This document shows, one piece after another, positions 59,287 to 64,000 of a stretch of DNA of 64,000 bases. Numbering within the stretch: position 1 is the stretch's first letter; each line of letters begins with the position of its first letter. Made by a program: the position numbers and the translations under genes. The stretch is from positions 682,001 through 746,000 of the forward strand of contig JAOVFP010000018.1 of the NCBI GenBank assembly GCA_025738555.1. The letters run 5' to 3'. Source of the stretch: Cyathus striatus (Eukaryota > Basidiomycota > Agaricomycetes > Agaricales > Nidulariaceae). The notes under the pieces are model-generated. The model searched no databases and had not been told where the DNA came from. It saw only the letters and a list, made by a program, of their open reading frames with translations.

Positions 59287-60914
59287 ACGATCGAATGGAA
59301 GCCGGGGCAGTAGCACGACGTGCAGTGTATCGAAATTTGTGGTGGAAAAAGCACAGCAACATATGACACTGGGTTCTTTTGTGAGTATTTAGTCATTCTC
59401 TCTCGTTATTTATAAATTGTTATGTATCAGGGCACCATTCCATAACAGTGGTTCAGACATAGAACCACACTACACAGTTCGTGGGTTCAAATTGAATGGA
59501 AAAGCTGTTGCTACTATGCATATCTACTCGCGTACCCGGGAGGTTTACTTCAGTAACGGTGGGGTGAATTGGGGAAGATCAGGAATTCTTTGAATGGACT
59601 TCAACAAGGATTGCGAACATCATTGAACATGATTTGAATTATAGTAATCTAGTTTGTAAACCATCGTTTATTGTACATACTTATATCTTGTTGTATATCT
59701 TCGTAATACGGATATGGAATGGAACGGAACTGTATATTAATAGTAATTATTATCAAAAAATAAGAAGGACAGGTACATGGTTCATACTAATGAGAAAACA
59801 CTTAGTTATTTCAAGAACGTTACGAAGATTTACAAACACATATGGCCTACACATGAAAGCTCCTCATAGCAAAACAGTGTATATATTATTTTTTCTTTAG
59901 ACATGGACTTCAATAATTTTAGGTTGGTGACCGAGTCATGGTGCGATGGGGTGGACATTGGAGAGCGGCTACGCTATTGAGCATTCATCACTGTGGACAG
60001 GGAAATGACGCTAGGAGAGCCAACGAGCATCGGATTAACGAAGCAGAAGTAAGTCCCATACATTTCCGCAAAGTAACTGATACTTACTCATGCTTCTACC
60101 AGACTGTGGACTTTCATGTTCAAACTGGAAAGACAAATCGGAGTTGTAGGATTGTTGGATGGCATAACATTTGCTACCGGTAAGTTTTTATTCTCTAGCA
60201 TTTAATATATTACATATCATTCTTAGTGCCCACAACTGAAGAACCAAGTAGAAAGTACCTAATTTATAGTTTGAACAGTTAATGCTGCGGAGAATAATAA
60301 ATATCTTGGAGGTTTGCACATTGTTAGACATCTGAGTCTTGTAGATATATAGGCTTTTCGTACCTTTATGAATATAAATGCGTACACTTATTAATATCTT
60401 CAAACCTATTATTAGTACAGGCTATTAATATCATTCATATAGATGAAGAGACCCTGAGTTCGAGCCCTGACGGAACCTACCCAAGAATTTTCTCCGATTA
60501 CTTGATTTAATACCCAACATCTTTTCTACAAACTAATACCACAGTAATAGTATGATGCATAACGATGGGTTCGAGTAATAGGCATCACGAAATGCCCCCT
60601 TCACATATGGGCATATCTACCGAATAGCCGGAATGAGTAATGGTGGTGCATCAGAACAAATGGACATGCCCAGATCACCTGCGCTACACATGAATGTTGG
60701 GGGTATAGTGTTTTCTTTGCGGCTTCTTGCTAACTGTTGCATCGCACCCTAGAAAAATCTACACCAGCTTACAGAGAGTTACAGACAAAGTTGTTTTGAG
60801 ACATGGGAATTGTATGTACCAGCACTCTATATTCATCCTGAACTTCCAATTTACACATTAGTAGGCTGATTTCATTCAGTTGATTAGCAGCTTCTTTACA
60901 CCAGGAGAGTGAAA
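59287..60914. other. Unresolved region upstream of the transposase
   Basis: A frame at about 59893-60180, spliceable after about 60050, gives TVDFHVQTGKTNRSCRIVGW, but no family is recognised. A B-box-like GAGTTCGAGCCC at about 60457 has no matching tRNA body. Confidence 0.35.
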
Positions 60915-63900
60915 ATGCAAATGGTCCAATTCGAATCCCTCATCACTCCCTACCAAGAGACAGAAAAAGTTTACAGCACAAGAGGATGAGGATAGAGAGA
61001 TGATGACGACGGCGACGACAAAGATTATGATGAAGATGACGACGAAATCAATAAAGATCGCAAGGACGGGGGATTCAGCGCTACAGAGCTTCGAAAGATA
61101 AAGAAAACTCATATGCTTTGGCCAGGAGAAAATCCCAAGAAATGGAATACCTTTCCTAGTGGCAATTGGCACACCAATTATTCTCTACGGTTTTATGCTG
61201 AAACGGGCAAATTGTTGATCCAGTGGCCAAAACAGACATCTTCAACAGTCCATAAGGCCCATAATGGGAGTTGATATGCAAAGAAGTATCAAAAAGGCTA
61301 CCAAAGTTCAAGGAGTTGCCAAGGAGTCATGAAATGCACCAGTCCTATCTGCACGGTTATTCTTTGTGCCAAAACTACAATTGCCGCAAGATGCATACAA
61401 GAAGGTGGACCATGTACAAAATGCCGCAACCCAATAGAATACATTCTGTGCAACATTAAATGCACGACATATATCTATCAGAGAGGCGTGCATTTCCATC
61501 AATGCGGTACTCATAATCACCCAATACCGAACAACTTTAAGGACTGCTCAGCGGCTCAGTCCAAGGTGTTCAGGTCCATCATGATTGCCAATCCGCAAGC
61601 TCTGCCTTCCATGTTATTAACAGGGGTACTGGATGTTGCTGGCAACCCTATGATATTGGTGGCAAAAGTCACTCTGATGTATCTCAATCGCGACAGAATT
61701 GCAATTGATCGAAAAGTGATTATAGATGAGATCGCGGGAACTCCAAACACAAAGGAGTTCAATTTGGAAGCATATAGAGAGTTCTGTCTCAATAATCCCA
61801 ATTTTGTTGTTGCGGAGAATCTTGACAGCAGGAAGGTTATTTCCTTACAATCCGAATGGATGGCTTCCCTGCTAGTCAGGCCTGACCTTTATGAAGATGG
61901 CCTTAATGGCCTTGTCTCAGATGCTGCACATGGTTGGTGGAAAGATAGGACAGCTCTCCTAATCATCTCCACCCTCTATTGTCCTGAAACATCATCTTGG
62001 CTGCCGATTTTGTTCACTTACAGTAATGGTGCATCATCCTTACACTACAGGCTACATTTCCTGGTTCTTTTTCATGGTATATTCAGGATGTATCAAGCTG
62101 CAAATGTTCAAATTACTGATGGTGCCTTCGAGGGTGTGCATAAATTATATAACTCCCTTCTATGTCCTGATAACATTGACCATTACTTAGATTGTTGACC
62201 TCAGTGAAGCCCAGAGAGGTGGATATATCGATGCATTTGTTGATGTTGCTATTGAAAATCAGGATCCCCGAGATTCAGATGAGCTGCGCAAGGCTGCTGC
62301 TCGTTTACTGAAGGGCTGCCAACAGCATTTCAAATCTAATATGAGGCACATAAAGAGGATGCATAAGATTGTCGACAAGTTCCAGAGCACCACCTTTGAT
62401 TCACTACTTCTGAGTTTGCTTATAGCACCATCAGAGAAATTCGACGAAATTGTCCAGACTATCAATCAGGAATACCCTAAGGTTGAGTCCTGGCTTCGCT
62501 GGTATTTACGGGATGGAACTGCACCCATGCTTTTTGAATGTAAATGATCAATGGGTGCACGCGCCTGGAGATCTCTGCCTGACACGACGAACACCAAAGA
62601 AGGTCAGCACTTCAAGATGTATAAGGCCCAGGATCGAGACCATAATTTTAAGAGCGGCCTGCAATCATTAAGGGCCCTTGCTGAAATCAACGAAATGATT
62701 TTCACAGGTGTCATATGTAAGTACTCAATTTTTGTGGGATATTATGGGACTTATATTTAATTTCACAGCTGGCGCACCTATCCGTTATGGGCAACCTGGA
62801 CACTGGAAAACCACAATTCGAAAGTCTCGCCAGCTAGACTTTCAGTATAAACCAAGCAATGGGTGACCAGAGGACCCGACAGGAAAGGTAACCAAGGCGG
62901 AAGATAAATATATGAAGGATGATATCAAAGTGGTGAAGTTCGAAAACGACTCAGCAAGCAAGGACACATGCATGAAGACAGTGAAAACACTGAAGAACGA
63001 CGGACATCCTTTTGACCCCACTACTGGGAGACCACTAGACACTGTTGCCGGTCTTCTTGCTGCAGATAAAAAAGCAAAGAAAATAGCGGCAGAAAAAGAA
63101 AAGAAAGAAAAGAAAGCTGTGGCAGAGAAGGAAAGCAAAAGAAAATCTGTCACAACACAAGTAATGAAGTCAAAAATGGTGCAGAAGAAGCTGAAGCACC
63201 AAGAAGATAGCGATGCGAGTATGGTAGACTCTGATGAAGAGAGCAAGGACAACAAGCCCAAAAAGTTGAAGTATTACGACGAATTTACTGATGAGTCTAC
63301 GGGAATCTCTGATGTAGAAAGCGAGGCCCACGAACCCAAGAACATTTCCAGGGACAGCGATGACTTTGCTGGTGTCTCAGCCAACAAGAGCAAGGAAGAG
63401 AAACCCAAACGGCAATCAGCTCGACTGGTTTTGGAGACTGCATTGTCTGACAAAAAGGAAACCACAGGTCGCCTACTTCCCAGCTTTAACTGGAAAGAAA
63501 ATTCGTGCTGGTTAGATAGTTCCTTGCAAATGTTGTTCCAAGTGCTCATTCATCGCCACCGGGACTTCGAAAATGTGGCAAAGCATCTGGGAGACAACAA
63601 GTTGCATCGAATTTTCCTTTTGTACTGGAGATACGTGAGCTATTAGTCTGGGGATTATAAGGACTCATCAGTATTGGAGTTGTCGGAGGATCATGATATA
63701 ATCATAGTGTGGCTTGCAGAGGAGAAAATAGGAGGGACTAAAAAAGGCGAATTTAACTCTCTCTGGGTGAGTACAATATATAAGTTTTTATATACTTATC
63801 TTATTATGTTTATTGATAGCAATGGTTTTACGACATTGTTGACGAGGCCAGTTCGGGTATCAGATATAAAGGGCACCTCTACTTTGAGTGACTGGAGGTT

Positions 63901-64000
63901 ACCATATGCATATGTCGTGATTCCATCAGTGAAACACATATAAATCATATGTATTTCAACAAGAATCCGAAGCGCCAAAGGTCCATGTATCTAACCCGAA
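60915..64000 (+). pseudogene. Mutator-like transposase with GCM/WRKY-like zinc region and C-terminal protease-like box
   Basis: An acidic N-terminus is followed by KKTHMLWPGENPKKWNTFP and then a Cys/His region (SSRSCQGVMKC ... CTKCRNPIEYILC ... HFHQCGTHNHPIP) like the GCM/WRKY-type fingers of Mutator-like transposases. The core has VSDAAHGWWKDRTALLIIST with the first catalytic Asp, VDLSEAQRGGYIDAF with a second acidic site, and LPDTTNTKEGQHFKMY. After a Lys/Glu-rich linker (62912-63450) comes NWKENSCWLDSSLQMLF, which resembles the Cys box of ubiquitin-protease-like domains, then a distal WFYDIVDEASSG. A TGA at 61272-61274, a frameshift near 62190, a stop near 62547 and stops near 62865 and 63644 make it inactive. 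It runs off the right edge. Confidence 0.65.

Noticed and set aside
60440..60480. GAGTTCGAGCCC resembling a tRNA T arm
   Set aside because: No A box or acceptor partner within 100 bp upstream.

Overview
The window looks like nuclear DNA of a mushroom-forming fungus (Basidiomycota, probably Agaricomycetes). Genes are split by many short introns (about 45-65 nt) with GT..AG borders. The gene content is typical of that group: caspase-fold metacaspases, F-box proteins, an aryl-alcohol-oxidase-like GMC flavoenzyme, a DUF6699-type protein, a DUF6533-type membrane protein, a Tad1-like LINE and a Mutator-like transposase. All identities were read by eye; no database search was run.

Layout. 1-1.7 kb: no supported gene. 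1.78-5.0 kb: tandem pair of six-exon paralogues of unknown function, duplicated with their promoters. 5.2-5.8 kb: two minus-strand tRNA-Tyr(GTA) genes with introns. 7.4-9.4 kb: metacaspase 1. 10.0-13.4 kb: a tandem array of tRNA-Arg(ACG)-derived units in all states of decay, the most intact at the right end. 14.7-17.1 kb: metacaspase 2. 17.6-20.6 kb: three degenerate tandem units of about 1 kb. 21.3-22.9 kb: F-box/LRR-like gene. 25.6-26.3 kb: DUF6699-like gene. 27.4-32.5 kb: F-box/zinc-finger gene split inside an exon by a 2.63-kb foldback element with a 9-bp target duplication; without the element the frame is perfect (688 codons). 32.7-35.0 kb: complete minus-strand GMC oxidoreductase with a signal peptide.

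36.1-51.3 kb is a second, dead copy of the same F-box gene, spread over 15 kb by insertions: a 195-bp solo LTR at a splice donor, an 8.2-kb Tad1-like LINE, and a 3.94-kb nearly perfect palindrome with a tRNA-like sequence in its loop. The LINE itself carries a 766-bp solo LTR and a 1.07-kb unclassified element. 51.8-52.6 kb is a MITE-like element. 53.9-55.1 kb is a DUF6533-type pseudogene. 56-58.8 kb holds repeat blocks related to the foldback elements, 58.8-59.3 kb an inverted repeat, and 60.9-64 kb a decayed Mutator-like transposase with a GCM/WRKY-like zinc region and a C-terminal cysteine-protease-like box, running off the right edge.

The unifying theme is accessory sequence turnover. Single-copy fungal genes alternate with tandem gene and tRNA amplification and with at least seven insertions whose target duplications can be read directly, so the order of events can be reconstructed. 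The link between the Mutator-like transposase and the 9-bp-duplication foldback family is an inference.
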